6,517 bases of DNA, taken from Candidatus Brocadiaceae bacterium. GTDB taxonomy: Bacteria > Planctomycetota > Brocadiia > Brocadiales > Brocadiaceae. Made by a program: the position numbers and the translations under genes. The notes below the pieces were generated by a model. It was not told where the DNA came from and made no database searches. It saw only the letters and a list, made by a program, of their open reading frames with translations. The stretch lies in assembly GCA_024653795.1 (NCBI GenBank), contig JANLHY010000236.1:1-6517 (forward strand), read 5' to 3'. Below, one piece after another: positions 1 through 6,491 of the stretch (positions within the stretch are counted from its first letter, which is position 1; every line of letters starts with the position of its first letter).

Positions 1-67
1 CAAAAGCGTCTTTGATACATTTTTTATAATTTGGATACTCTTTTTCCAGTGTTTCTCTATTTATCAT
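1..67 (-). CDS. 5' end of an unidentified gene, cut by the window edge
   Basis: Reading leftward from an ATG at 67, 22 codons stay open to the window edge, beginning MINRETLEKEYPNYKKCIKD. The frame is closed upstream by a TAA at 139-137, and this ATG is the only one between that stop and the edge, so the start is well defined if the gene is real. The peptide is charged and hydrophilic, with no signal peptide or membrane segment in the visible part. There is no clear Shine-Dalgarno sequence before it. The main support is a good promoter at 136-164 pointing the same way, which would give a leader of about 60 bases. The product cannot be named from 22 residues. It is transcribed divergently from the AsmA-like gene at 434. 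Confidence 0.45.
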   Translation of the reverse strand, partial: MINRETLEKEYPNYKKCIKDAF

Positions 68-135
68 AAAGAATAAAATTATTAATCTGTGTATATCTGA
101 GAAAATCAGCGTCCTGCTTACTTTAATACTGTAAA

Positions 136-164
136 ATTATATGCCAATTTCTCGTGTACGGCAA
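136..164 (-). promoter_or_regulatory. Sigma-70-type promoter reading leftward
   Basis: On the minus strand a TTGCCG -35 box (164-159, four of six consensus bases) is followed by exactly 17 bases and then a perfect TATAAT -10 box (141-136). Transcription would start near 129, leaving about 60 untranslated bases before the ATG at 67. It is the best promoter match I found in the window and supports the truncated minus-strand gene. The assignment rests on sequence match alone. Confidence 0.55.
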
Positions 165-279
165 GGATTTTTACATTATGTTTATTTTAACCCTTTTAGA
201 AATTTAAACTTGAAATAAATCTGGAATATCAGTAACCTTAATACCTAATCCGAACGAGTCGGAAGAGTCCTTGAATGGG

Positions 280-328
280 AATTTACGATTTGGGATTTAA
301 CAAAATTGTAAATCGTAAATCGTAAATT
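280..328. repeat. Inverted repeat with internal 7-base tandem copies
   Basis: AATTTACGATTT at 280-291 is perfectly complementary to AAATCGTAAATT at 317-328, which could form a 12-pair AT-rich stem with a 25-base loop. The right part contains tandem copies of GTAAATC (308-314, 315-321, then a partial copy). A T-run follows the right arm, but the stem is AT-rich and sits upstream of genes, so a terminator role is doubtful. It resembles dispersed noncoding repeats more than a regulatory site. Confidence 0.6.
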
Positions 329-335
329 TTTGCTG

Positions 336-382
336 AACTTGTCCTCGTGAAACTTGTCCTCGTGAAAACGGGGAACGGGGAA
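336..382. repeat. Two adjacent short tandem duplications
   Basis: The 15-base unit AACTTGTCCTCGTGA occurs twice head to tail with no mismatch (336-350 and 351-365). It is followed closely by two tandem copies of CGGGGAA (369-375 and 376-382). Both duplications lie 50 to 100 bases before the start of the AsmA-like gene, within its likely leader or promoter region. The exact copies are seen directly. Whether they bind a protein or are replication slippage products cannot be told from the sequence. Confidence 0.7.
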
Positions 383-433
383 GTGTCAAAATATTTTTTG
401 TAAGAAACTACGCCTAACCAAAAAGGAAATTTA

Positions 434-2767
434 ATGAAAATCTTTTTAATCATCGTCTCTATCATCATTTGTTTCCTGATAGGAATAGCGGTTTCTGGGT
501 ATATCTTTATCAAAAGGACTACTTCGGATGAGGCAATAAAGAGTCGTTTATTAAGTGCATTAAAAGATTTTGGAGAAACAAAAATTGAACATGCACACAT
601 GGATTTCCTGGAAGGGATTATCATTGAGAACCTCTCTTTTGTAGGCGCCTCTGAAGATGTACTAGGTAAGTCTCTAAAAATCCCCAGAATCATCATAAAG
701 CATTCCCCGCAGAGTCTTCTCAAAGGACAGCTCAATATCAGCAATGCGGTCGTTATAGCTCCCGAATTGACCATCGAAAAGCCCACGGATATTTGGTCAC
801 TCCTGAATACTCTGAAGGTGAACTTTGACAAGATTGAGATGCCAGTCTATATGGATATATTAAATCAGGGCGTCGAGATCCGGGATTTAAAGATTCATAT
901 CAAGGAAGATACACAAACAAACAGCCCGGAAATCAAGCTGTCTGGTATCGATGTCACCTTCCTCCCTTATGCGGGCTCTTTCAAAAATATCATCATAAAA
1001 GGGAATATAGATGATGAATTCCTTGGGAATTATTCTTTTACTATGAACCTGCATCCTAATGTTCCCAGTTTGGAAATTGAGGCAAATGCAAAGAACATTA
1101 TGTTGAACGAGGCATTTTTAGCACGTTTTCCATACATAGGCAAGATGCTATGGGATGATTATAAACCCACAGGAAAAATCAATATATCCTGCAGGGCAGA
1201 ATTTAATAATAAGGACAAACAAAAGAAAGAGGATTACGTCATCAACATCAATCTTAATGGTTTAGAAGCCATGTATAAAAATTGGCCATTCCTGATTTAC
1301 AATTTGAATGGTGACGTGGAACTGAACACCGAGAAATTGTATCTTAAGGGAATTGTGGGTTATGTCAAAAGCGGTAACTGTACTTCCCAGGCTGAATTTA
1401 AGGGAGAATTCGACCTCTATGGCACCAAAAAGACCTTTGTGATGACAATTCCAAATCTGCTTGTAAACCAGGGATTCTTAAGAAACATTCCTGATTTCGG
1501 CGAACAGGTATGGTCAAAGATTCAGCCTGCTGGTCTGGTAGACCTGACTTTCCAGTATAATGTAGGAGAAAAGCAGGAAAGCAGTTGCTTCCTGGCAGTG
1601 AATTGCAAGGATTTAGAAATCAACCCTCTGGATTTCCCTCTGCCTATATCGCATGTAAACGGGCACTTCAAGCTGTACAACAATATCATTTTATTTACGG
1701 ATACGGGTGGCTTTATCCAATGCGGCGGCCAATCCATTTTTACTGAAATGAATGGCGTCTATGATTTAAAAAACGACCGAAAGATATTTAATCTCCATGT
1801 GCCGAATTTGTCCATCACAGAATCCCTGTTGAAAGATTTCCCTGTAAAAGGAATAGGCGAAAAGCTGTGGACAAATCTAAAACCCACAGGCAAGGTTGAC
1901 CTCATTGCCAATTTCCAGGGTTTTAAGGAAGAAAAGGACAACAATTATTCAATAGAGATCAATCTCAAGGATTGCGAAATTAGTGATAGCAAATACAACA
2001 TTGTTCTCTGGGGGGTCGGCGGAAGACTGGAAATTAATAAAAGTCGTTTTTTATGCAAACACATCGATGCCAAATGTTGCGGCGGGCATGTGGAAGGAAC
2101 CTTATCCGTCAATATAGATGCCGATCCCTATCAATACGAGGGCGAGTTGAATTTCTCAAGAATCATATTGGAAGAACTTGCCCAGACGGTTGCGAAAACA
2201 GAAAAACAGTGGTCAGGGCTTCTTTCCGGCAGGATTAAGTATCGGGGAAGCGGCGCCGATCCCAAAAATTTCTCTGCAGAAGGGCAGTTCAATGTAAATG
2301 AAGGATATCTCTCAGAAGTCCCCATCGTCTTTAGCGTGTTTAATTTTCTTAACCTTAGCATTCCTAAAAAGGAAAATTTTCACAGCGCACAGGCAAAGTT
2401 TATTGTCAAAGACGGCGTTATCCACATCGATGAAGGAAAGGTTTATAGCGACTCAATAGAACTTAACGGACGGGGAAATATCAACCTTAATGGAGACATG
2501 CATATAAGTATTGTTGCAGGATTTAGCAGGGACTTTTTTTCTCAAATTCCTATCGTGGGAAAATTGTTTGACTTTGTGGTAGGAGGAGTAAGAAAACAAT
2601 TGACTATGGTAGAAATTAGGGGAACCTTTTTAAAACCAGAAACTCATCCCGTACCATTTAAACCATTCACCAAGTCTATTAAAAACATGTTCGAATTGTT
2701 ACCAAAGGACGAGCGTGGAACTACTACGACAAACACTCTGGAAAAGAAGGAACCGGGAGAAAAATAA
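434..2767 (+). CDS. AsmA-like envelope protein with a fourfold internal repeat
   Basis: This 777-residue protein resembles the AsmA/YhdP/TamB superfamily, whose members are anchored in the inner membrane, span the periplasm with a long beta-rich groove and are implicated in moving phospholipid to the outer membrane. Residues 3-27 form one hydrophobic segment followed by basic residues, a likely uncleaved N-terminal anchor. The rest alternates short beta-strand patterns. A motif ending W-x(2-4)-[LIY]-[KQ]-P-[TA]-G-x-[VI] recurs with Trp at 240, 360 and 479, and a decayed fourth copy has W593, giving a period of about 114-120 residues. The end (residues 703-742, IPIVGKLF onward, then EIRGTFLKPETHPVPF) matches the usual AsmA C-terminal pattern. 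The ATG is preceded by AGGA (424-427) at good spacing. Ten cysteines, including CxxxxxxCC at 541-549, are more than usual for a periplasmic protein. Family assignment is fairly sure; the exact substrate is unknown. Confidence 0.85.
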   Translation: MKIFLIIVSIIICFLIGIAVSGYIFIKRTTSDEAIKSRLLSALKDFGETKIEHAHMDFLEGIIIENLSFVGASEDVLGKSLKIPRIIIKHSPQSLLKGQLNISNAVVIAPELTIEKPTDIWSLLNTLKVNFDKIEMPVYMDILNQGVEIRDLKIHIKEDTQTNSPEIKLSGIDVTFLPYAGSFKNIIIKGNIDDEFLGNYSFTMNLHPNVPSLEIEANAKNIMLNEAFLARFPYIGKMLWDDYKPTGKINISCRAEFNNKDKQKKEDYVININLNGLEAMYKNWPFLIYNLNGDVELNTEKLYLKGIVGYVKSGNCTSQAEFKGEFDLYGTKKTFVMTIPNLLVNQGFLRNIPDFGEQVWSKIQPAGLVDLTFQYNVGEKQESSCFLAVNCKDLEINPLDFPLPISHVNGHFKLYNNIILFTDTGGFIQCGGQSIFTEMNGVYDLKNDRKIFNLHVPNLSITESLLKDFPVKGIGEKLWTNLKPTGKVDLIANFQGFKEEKDNNYSIEINLKDCEISDSKYNIVLWGVGGRLEINKSRFLCKHIDAKCCGGHVEGTLSVNIDADPYQYEGELNFSRIILEELAQTVAKTEKQWSGLLSGRIKYRGSGADPKNFSAEGQFNVNEGYLSEVPIVFSVFNFLNLSIPKKENFHSAQAKFIVKDGVIHIDEGKVYSDSIELNGRGNINLNGDMHISIVAGFSRDFFSQIPIVGKLFDFVVGGVRKQLTMVEIRGTFLKPETHPVPFKPFTKSIKNMFELLPKDERGTTTTNTLEKKEPGEK

Positions 2768-2780
2768 CCTCTTTTTGTAA

Positions 2781-2905
2781 CAGTTTAGTTTTTCGAAAAC
2801 ATCAATAGTTGAAAATGCCTCTGTGACAATATGTAGCGGCAATTCATGAATTGCCGCTACATTAATAACCATATTATTACTGGAATTTTTCAAAAAACTA
2901 AACTG
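2781..2905. repeat. 125-base element with terminal inverted repeats around a palindrome
   Basis: CAGTTTAGTTTTTCGAAAA at 2781-2799 and its complement at 2887-2905 match at 18 of 19 positions. Between them, nearly centred, lies a perfect palindrome (2831-2862). The arrangement is like a small nonautonomous mobile element (MITE or REP-type), and it fills most of the gap between the AsmA-like gene and the ligase gene. No convincing target-site duplication is visible beyond a possible GTA on each side. On RNA it could fold into a long two-tiered hairpin ending 18 bases before the ligase start codon. Confidence 0.6.
2831..2862. repeat. Perfect 32-base palindrome, REP-like
   Basis: The left half ATGTAGCGGCAATTCA (2831-2846) is followed immediately by its exact reverse complement (2847-2862). 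The core GGCAATTCATGAATTGCC resembles dispersed palindromes I recall from many environmental bacterial genomes, where they occur between genes in many copies. It could form a 16-pair stem with almost no loop. No T-run follows directly, so it is not a standard intrinsic terminator, though it could stabilise the 3' end of the AsmA-like transcript. Confidence 0.75.
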
Positions 2906-2923
2906 GTACCTCTTTTCTAACTT

Positions 2924-5014
2924 ATGCTGGAACATTTCTTTTCACCTAAGACAGTTGCTGTAGTTGGCGCTTCACGTGAAGAGGGTAAGGTAGGACACGA
3001 TTTGCTCAAAAATCTGGCCAAGCACGGATACAAAGGCAAGATATATCCGGTAAATCCTCATACAGAGAATATCCTGGGAATTAAAACATATACTGCTCTT
3101 AAGGAAATCCCGGATAAGATTGATCTGGCTGTAATTGTTGTACCTGCGCCATACGTGGGTAAGGCCGTTGACGAGTGTATTGAGAAAGGAATCGATTCAG
3201 TCATCGTCATCAGCGCCGGCTTCAAAGAGAGCGGCATTGACGGAGCTGCAAGGGAACGAGAGTTATACCAGAAGATCAAACAGCATTCTATGCGCATGCT
3301 GGGACCAAATTGTCTTGGGCTGATAGACACACAATCAGCCCTAAACGCCTCTTTTGCCGCTGATATGCCGGCGCCGGGTAATATTGCTTTTTTTTCACAA
3401 TCAGGGGCGCTTTGCACTTCGATTTTGGATTGGGCGGTGAATGAATGCATCGGATTCTCTAAATTTATCAGCATGGGAAACAAGACGGATATCGATGAAG
3501 TAGACCTTATAAAAGCCATAGAAAACGATGATAATACAAAGGTTGTTCTCGTTTATTTAGAAGGGGTAAAAAACGGCGCTGAATTTATCAATGCAGCCAA
3601 AAAAATAACTAAAATAAAACCGATGATTGTCGTAAAATCCGGAGGCACCACGGCAGGCGCAAAGGCTGCATCATCACATACCGGAACGCTAGCCGGCGCT
3701 GAAAACGCATTTGATGCGGCATTCAAACAATCAGGGATTCTCCGTGCGGAGACGATCCAAGAACTTTTTGACTACGCCAGGATATTCAGTTTTCAACAGC
3801 TACCCAAGGGGCCACACATAGCATTGATAACAAATGCCGGAGGACCAGGCATTATCGCTGCGGATGCGGTAGAGCGGTCGAAATTGAAAATGGCGTCATT
3901 TTCCAAAGATACCATCAATATCCTTCGTTCTTCTTTACCGGCTATGGCAAATGTGTATAATCCGGTCGATGTGCTGGGAGACGCAAAGGCAGATCGGTAT
4001 AAATTTGTTATCGAAAAAGTCATTGAAGATCCCAATGTAGATGTAGTTCTTGTTATTTTAACACCTCAGACAATGACGGAAATAGAAAAGACGGCAGAGA
4101 TAATCACTGAGATTTCAAATCGCACTGGCAAACCTATTGTAACCTCCTTTATGGGTGGCAAACGGATTGAAAACAGTTTAAAGATTATGTGCCAAAGAAA
4201 AGTACCGAATTATCCATTCCCTGAACGAGCAGTATCCGCCATTGAGGCGATGTATAAATATACCTTGTGGCAAAAACGACCAGCGCCAAAAGCAAAAATA
4301 TTTGACGTTCAGAAAGAACAGGTAGCATCGTTCTTTGAAAAGATGAAACAAGCAGGGAGACAGCACCTTAACGAAGAAGAAGCCAGGCAGGTTATCTCCG
4401 CCTATGGTTTCAGGATTCCCAAAAGTATTCTTGCTGCTACAGAATCAGAGGCTGTAAAGGCGGCTGAGGAGATTGGGTATCCTGTTGTCATAAAGATTTC
4501 TTCACCAGACATCCTCCACAAATCAGACTTTGGAGGAGTTAGGGTTGGGATAAAAAACGAGACAGAGGTACGGAATTGCTTTTGCGAAATAACACAAAAG
4601 GCGCGCCGCCTCATGCCAGACGCTGATATTAAAGGGGTTCTCGTGCAGCAGATGGTTACCGGAGGCAAGGAGGTAATCCTGGGGATGTCACGTGATCCAC
4701 AGTTTGGTCCCTTATTGATGTTCGGTCTCGGTGGAATCTATATAGAAATACTAAAAGATGTCTCGTTCCGAATAGCGCCAATCGGATTAAATGAAGCCGA
4801 AGAGATGATTCAGGAAATCCGGTCATTCCCGCTTTTAAAAGGCGCACGCGGCGAAAGACCCGTGGACATAAATACCGTAGTTGATAATATTTTAAGGCTT
4901 TCCCAGCTAGTGACAGATTTCCCGGAGATTATCGAAATGGATATAAATCCATTGCTCGTATTCCCCGAAGGCGGTGGTACAATGGCATTAGACGCACGCA
5001 TGACTATCTCATAA
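2924..5014 (+). CDS. Acetate--CoA ligase (ADP-forming), fused alpha and beta subunits
   Basis: This cytoplasmic enzyme interconverts acetyl-CoA (or a related acyl-CoA) plus ADP and phosphate with the free acid, CoA and ATP through phosphohistidine intermediates. At 696 residues it has the full length of the fused single-chain form. Residues 1-145 are the CoA-binding Rossmann domain, starting MLEHFFSPKTVAVVGASREE. Residues 150-450 are the two succinyl-CoA-synthetase-like domains, with H252 in SSHTGTLAG as the phosphorylated histidine and E213 in YLEG as its likely helper. Residues 470-696 are the ATP-grasp half, with K523, H532 in LHKSDFGGV (the second phospho-accepting histidine), the GLGGIYIEILKD loop at 601-612 and the MDINPLLV metal-binding stretch at 672-679. 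All key residues are intact. An in-frame TAA at 2918-2920 fixes this ATG as the earliest start, yet no Shine-Dalgarno sequence precedes it. Substrate choice (acetate, propionate, branched or aryl acids) cannot be read from the sequence. Confidence 0.93.
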   Translation: MLEHFFSPKTVAVVGASREEGKVGHDLLKNLAKHGYKGKIYPVNPHTENILGIKTYTALKEIPDKIDLAVIVVPAPYVGKAVDECIEKGIDSVIVISAGFKESGIDGAARERELYQKIKQHSMRMLGPNCLGLIDTQSALNASFAADMPAPGNIAFFSQSGALCTSILDWAVNECIGFSKFISMGNKTDIDEVDLIKAIENDDNTKVVLVYLEGVKNGAEFINAAKKITKIKPMIVVKSGGTTAGAKAASSHTGTLAGAENAFDAAFKQSGILRAETIQELFDYARIFSFQQLPKGPHIALITNAGGPGIIAADAVERSKLKMASFSKDTINILRSSLPAMANVYNPVDVLGDAKADRYKFVIEKVIEDPNVDVVLVILTPQTMTEIEKTAEIITEISNRTGKPIVTSFMGGKRIENSLKIMCQRKVPNYPFPERAVSAIEAMYKYTLWQKRPAPKAKIFDVQKEQVASFFEKMKQAGRQHLNEEEARQVISAYGFRIPKSILAATESEAVKAAEEIGYPVVIKISSPDILHKSDFGGVRVGIKNETEVRNCFCEITQKARRLMPDADIKGVLVQQMVTGGKEVILGMSRDPQFGPLLMFGLGGIYIEILKDVSFRIAPIGLNEAEEMIQEIRSFPLLKGARGERPVDINTVVDNILRLSQLVTDFPEIIEMDINPLLVFPEGGGTMALDARMTIS

Positions 5015-5051
5015 ATACTGTAACAGTTCAGCGCCCCCACCTGAGCCCCCC

Positions 5052-5137
5052 CTCCCCCTTTCTCCCCCTCAGTGAGGGGGACAGGGGGAGTAAACGCTTT
5101 TCCCCCGCCCCTGGTGGGAGGGGTTAGGAGAGGGGGA
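5052..5137. repeat. C/G-rich nested hairpin repeat
   Basis: Two nested hairpins lie side by side. In the first, CTCCCCCT (5052-5059) pairs with AGGGGGAG (5083-5090) around an inner stem of TCCCCCTCA (5063-5071) with TGAGGGGGA (5073-5081). In the second, TCCCCC (5101-5106) pairs with GGGGGA (5132-5137) around CCCCT (5108-5112) with AGGGG (5119-5123). The composition is sharply different from the surrounding AT-rich DNA. Blocks of this type are common dispersed intergenic repeats. The stems could block transcription or stabilise the ligase mRNA end, but no T-run marks a standard terminator. Confidence 0.65.
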
Positions 5138-5189
5138 GACTGATAATAAATACTTACCTAAAACGCGAAAAGAAAGGATGGTGAGCTAA

Positions 5190-5303
5190 ATGGGACTAAC
5201 TTATGTAACCGTAACCTTAAAGGCAAGTCTTGAATCTGTTGGTATTTTGGTAGATGCGTCACGACAGACCCTAAAACGTATGCCAGCCATACCTTTGAAG
5301 TGA
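5190..5303 (+). pseudogene. Clan AA aspartic protease relic with the core deleted
   Basis: A 37-codon frame starts MGLTYVTVTLKA, the usual beginning of small retropepsin-like clan AA aspartic proteases of roughly 120 residues. It ends with LESVGILVDASRQTLKRMPAIPLK in two pieces that resemble the usual end of that family (ALESxGxxVDPxxQxLKRxPAxxLK). The middle, which should carry the catalytic D-T/S-G motif and the flap, is missing, as if about 80 codons were lost in frame. GGTGAG at 5180-5185 would serve as a ribosome site. Such proteases are often found as scattered single genes, sometimes linked to toxin-antitoxin-like contexts. The family match is from memory of the pattern. It could still be expressed as a short peptide, but it cannot be a protease. 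Confidence 0.55.
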
Positions 5304-5354
5304 AGGAGAAAATACCAGATTAAATCATACACACCAGTTTAAGAGGGAATTATC

Positions 5355-6425
5355 ATGATACCCATATTTATTGCCTCTGTTTCGCCTTTTTCCGGGAAGA
5401 ACCTTATTTGTCTCGGTTTGGGATTGAAATTCAAGAAAGATGGATATAAGGTCGGATACTTTAAACCAGTTGGTTTCTCACCCGTTGTTGTTGAGAACGT
5501 ACTTACTGATGCGGATGCCGTTTTCCTTTCTAAGGCATTAGAGGTAAACGAACCGCTTCAATCCATTTGCCCCGTGGTTTTAACCGACGACCTCTTAAGG
5601 CGCTTGACGAGTGGTGAAGACTTAAATATTCGTGAAAAGACGATGACTGCCTTTCATCAAGCTTCTAAGGAAAAGAATATAATGATTGCCAGGGGTTTGG
5701 GAAGGCTTTCTGGCGGCACATGCCTGAAATTCTCGGAATTGGATTTCATCAAAGAATCCAATGCAAAGGTAATCTTTATAGACAAGTTCCAATCTTATAT
5801 CGATACGCTCGATGGATTTATCTATGCATCCAAGATGCTTGGAGACAAATTGATTGGTGTTGTGTTCAACCTTATCCCTCCCACAAAATTGAATTATGTC
5901 CGTGAAATACTCGTTCCGTTTCTCAAAAAGAATGGTATCGTCACACTTGGCATTATCCAAAAGGATCCGATCCTTGGGGCAGTACCAATCAGGGAAATCA
6001 TTAACTCGCTTAACGGAAAGGTGCTCTGTTGTGAAGACAGGGTGGATGAATTAATCGAACATTTTATGATAGGCGCAATGAATGTCGAGAGCGCCTTGAG
6101 TTATTTCCGCAAGGTCTCAAATAAGGCCGTTATTACCGGCGGTGATCGGAGCGATATTCAATTGGCTGCCCTCGAAACCCCCACAAAGTGCCTGATCCTC
6201 ACCGGCGAACTCTATCCAAATGCATCTATTTTAGGCCGGGCGCAGGAAGTTGGCGTGCCCATTATAGTAGTTCGGGCGGATACAGCAACCTCTTTAGAAG
6301 TCTGCGAAAACCTTTCGGGATATGTCAGCTTACATGACAAGTCTAAGATACGACGCGCCGCCGAAGTGGTAGAACGCGAAATTGATTTTAAAACGATTTA
6401 TCAACAATTGGGATTATCAAAATAA
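5355..6425 (+). CDS. BioD-like P-loop and DRTGG-domain protein (phosphotransacetylase family)
   Basis: This 356-residue cytoplasmic protein has the layout of the N-terminal regulatory half of long phosphotransacetylases but lacks the PTA/PTB catalytic domain, so it is not itself expected to make acetyl phosphate. Residues 1-215 form a dethiobiotin-synthetase-like P-loop domain: SVSPFSGKN at 8-16 is the Walker A loop, VGYFKPVG (33-40) follows the first helix, and VIFIDKF (139-145) and GVVFNLIP (168-175) are later core strands. Residues 226-330 form the DRTGG domain, with IGAMNVESAL (239-248) and VITGGDRSDIQ (259-269) as its signature. The Walker A ends in Asn16 where Thr or Ser is usual. The start has a good GAGGGA site (5343-5348) six bases upstream. 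It follows the acetate-CoA ligase in the same direction, 340 bases away, which suggests a sensor or regulator of acetyl-CoA metabolism; that role is inferred. Confidence 0.85.
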   Translation: MIPIFIASVSPFSGKNLICLGLGLKFKKDGYKVGYFKPVGFSPVVVENVLTDADAVFLSKALEVNEPLQSICPVVLTDDLLRRLTSGEDLNIREKTMTAFHQASKEKNIMIARGLGRLSGGTCLKFSELDFIKESNAKVIFIDKFQSYIDTLDGFIYASKMLGDKLIGVVFNLIPPTKLNYVREILVPFLKKNGIVTLGIIQKDPILGAVPIREIINSLNGKVLCCEDRVDELIEHFMIGAMNVESALSYFRKVSNKAVITGGDRSDIQLAALETPTKCLILTGELYPNASILGRAQEVGVPIIVVRADTATSLEVCENLSGYVSLHDKSKIRRAAEVVEREIDFKTIYQQLGLSK

Positions 6426-6438
6426 ATTAGGAAAGGGA

Positions 6439-6444
6439 TATAAT
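6439..6444 (+). promoter_or_regulatory. Possible -10 box for the gene at the right edge
   Basis: A perfect TATAAT stands 14 bases after the DRTGG gene stop and about 48 bases before the next start codon. The only -35 candidates are TTATCA at 6414-6419 with a 19-base spacer, or weaker ones at 17, so the promoter is doubtful. If real, the right-edge gene would be transcribed independently of the DRTGG gene. Confidence 0.3.
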
Positions 6445-6491
6445 AGTCATTCAATGCCAAGAAATGAACAGCAAACCAGCATAATGAGAAC

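Larger units (their letters stand above)
68..433. other. Divergent intergenic region
   Basis: These 366 bases lie between the leftward gene starting at 67 and the rightward AsmA-like gene at 434. I see no convincing gene here. The left third is AT-rich and carries the leftward promoter. The right half (280-382) is a patchwork of short direct and inverted repeats. No strong rightward promoter is evident. TTGAAA at 211-216 followed after 17 bases by TAACCT is a poor match, so the AsmA-like gene's promoter remains unplaced. Confidence 0.7.
5015..5354. other. Intergenic region with C/G-rich repeat and gene relic
   Basis: This 340-base gap between the ligase and the DRTGG gene holds no intact gene. 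It begins with TGTAACAGTTCAG (5019-5031), near-identical to the bases just after the AsmA-like gene (2776-2788). It continues with a C-run/G-run block (5034-5138), then a 37-codon relic of an aspartic protease (5190-5303). The last 50 bases are a plain leader into the next gene. No strong promoter is visible. TTGAAG at 5295-5300 has only weak -10 candidates after it. Confidence 0.75.

Noticed and set aside
283..831. A 182-codon minus-strand open frame across the intergenic repeats and the start of the AsmA-like gene
   Set aside because: It lies opposite a well-supported gene, its product shows no family features, and its first part is translated from repeat DNA. It is a shadow frame.
2831..2862. 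Intrinsic terminator of the AsmA-like gene
   Set aside because: The palindrome would fold well but has almost no loop and no T-run after it, so it is better described as a repeat.
3058..3519. A 153-codon minus-strand open frame inside the ligase gene
   Set aside because: It is antisense to the conserved CoA-binding region, and its residue composition looks like a reverse reading of that gene.
5052..5137. CRISPR array or G-quadruplex control element
   Set aside because: There are no regularly spaced identical repeats with spacers. The G-runs are each paired with C-runs on the same strand, so hairpins explain them better than a quadruplex.
5295..5325. Promoter for the DRTGG gene (TTGAAG with TTAAAT or GATTAA)
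   Set aside because: The spacing and -10 match are both poor, and the -35 candidate overlaps the end of the protease relic.
5622..5960. A 112-codon minus-strand open frame inside the DRTGG gene
   Set aside because: It is fully covered by a coding frame with recognisable domains, with no ribosome site or family pattern of its own.
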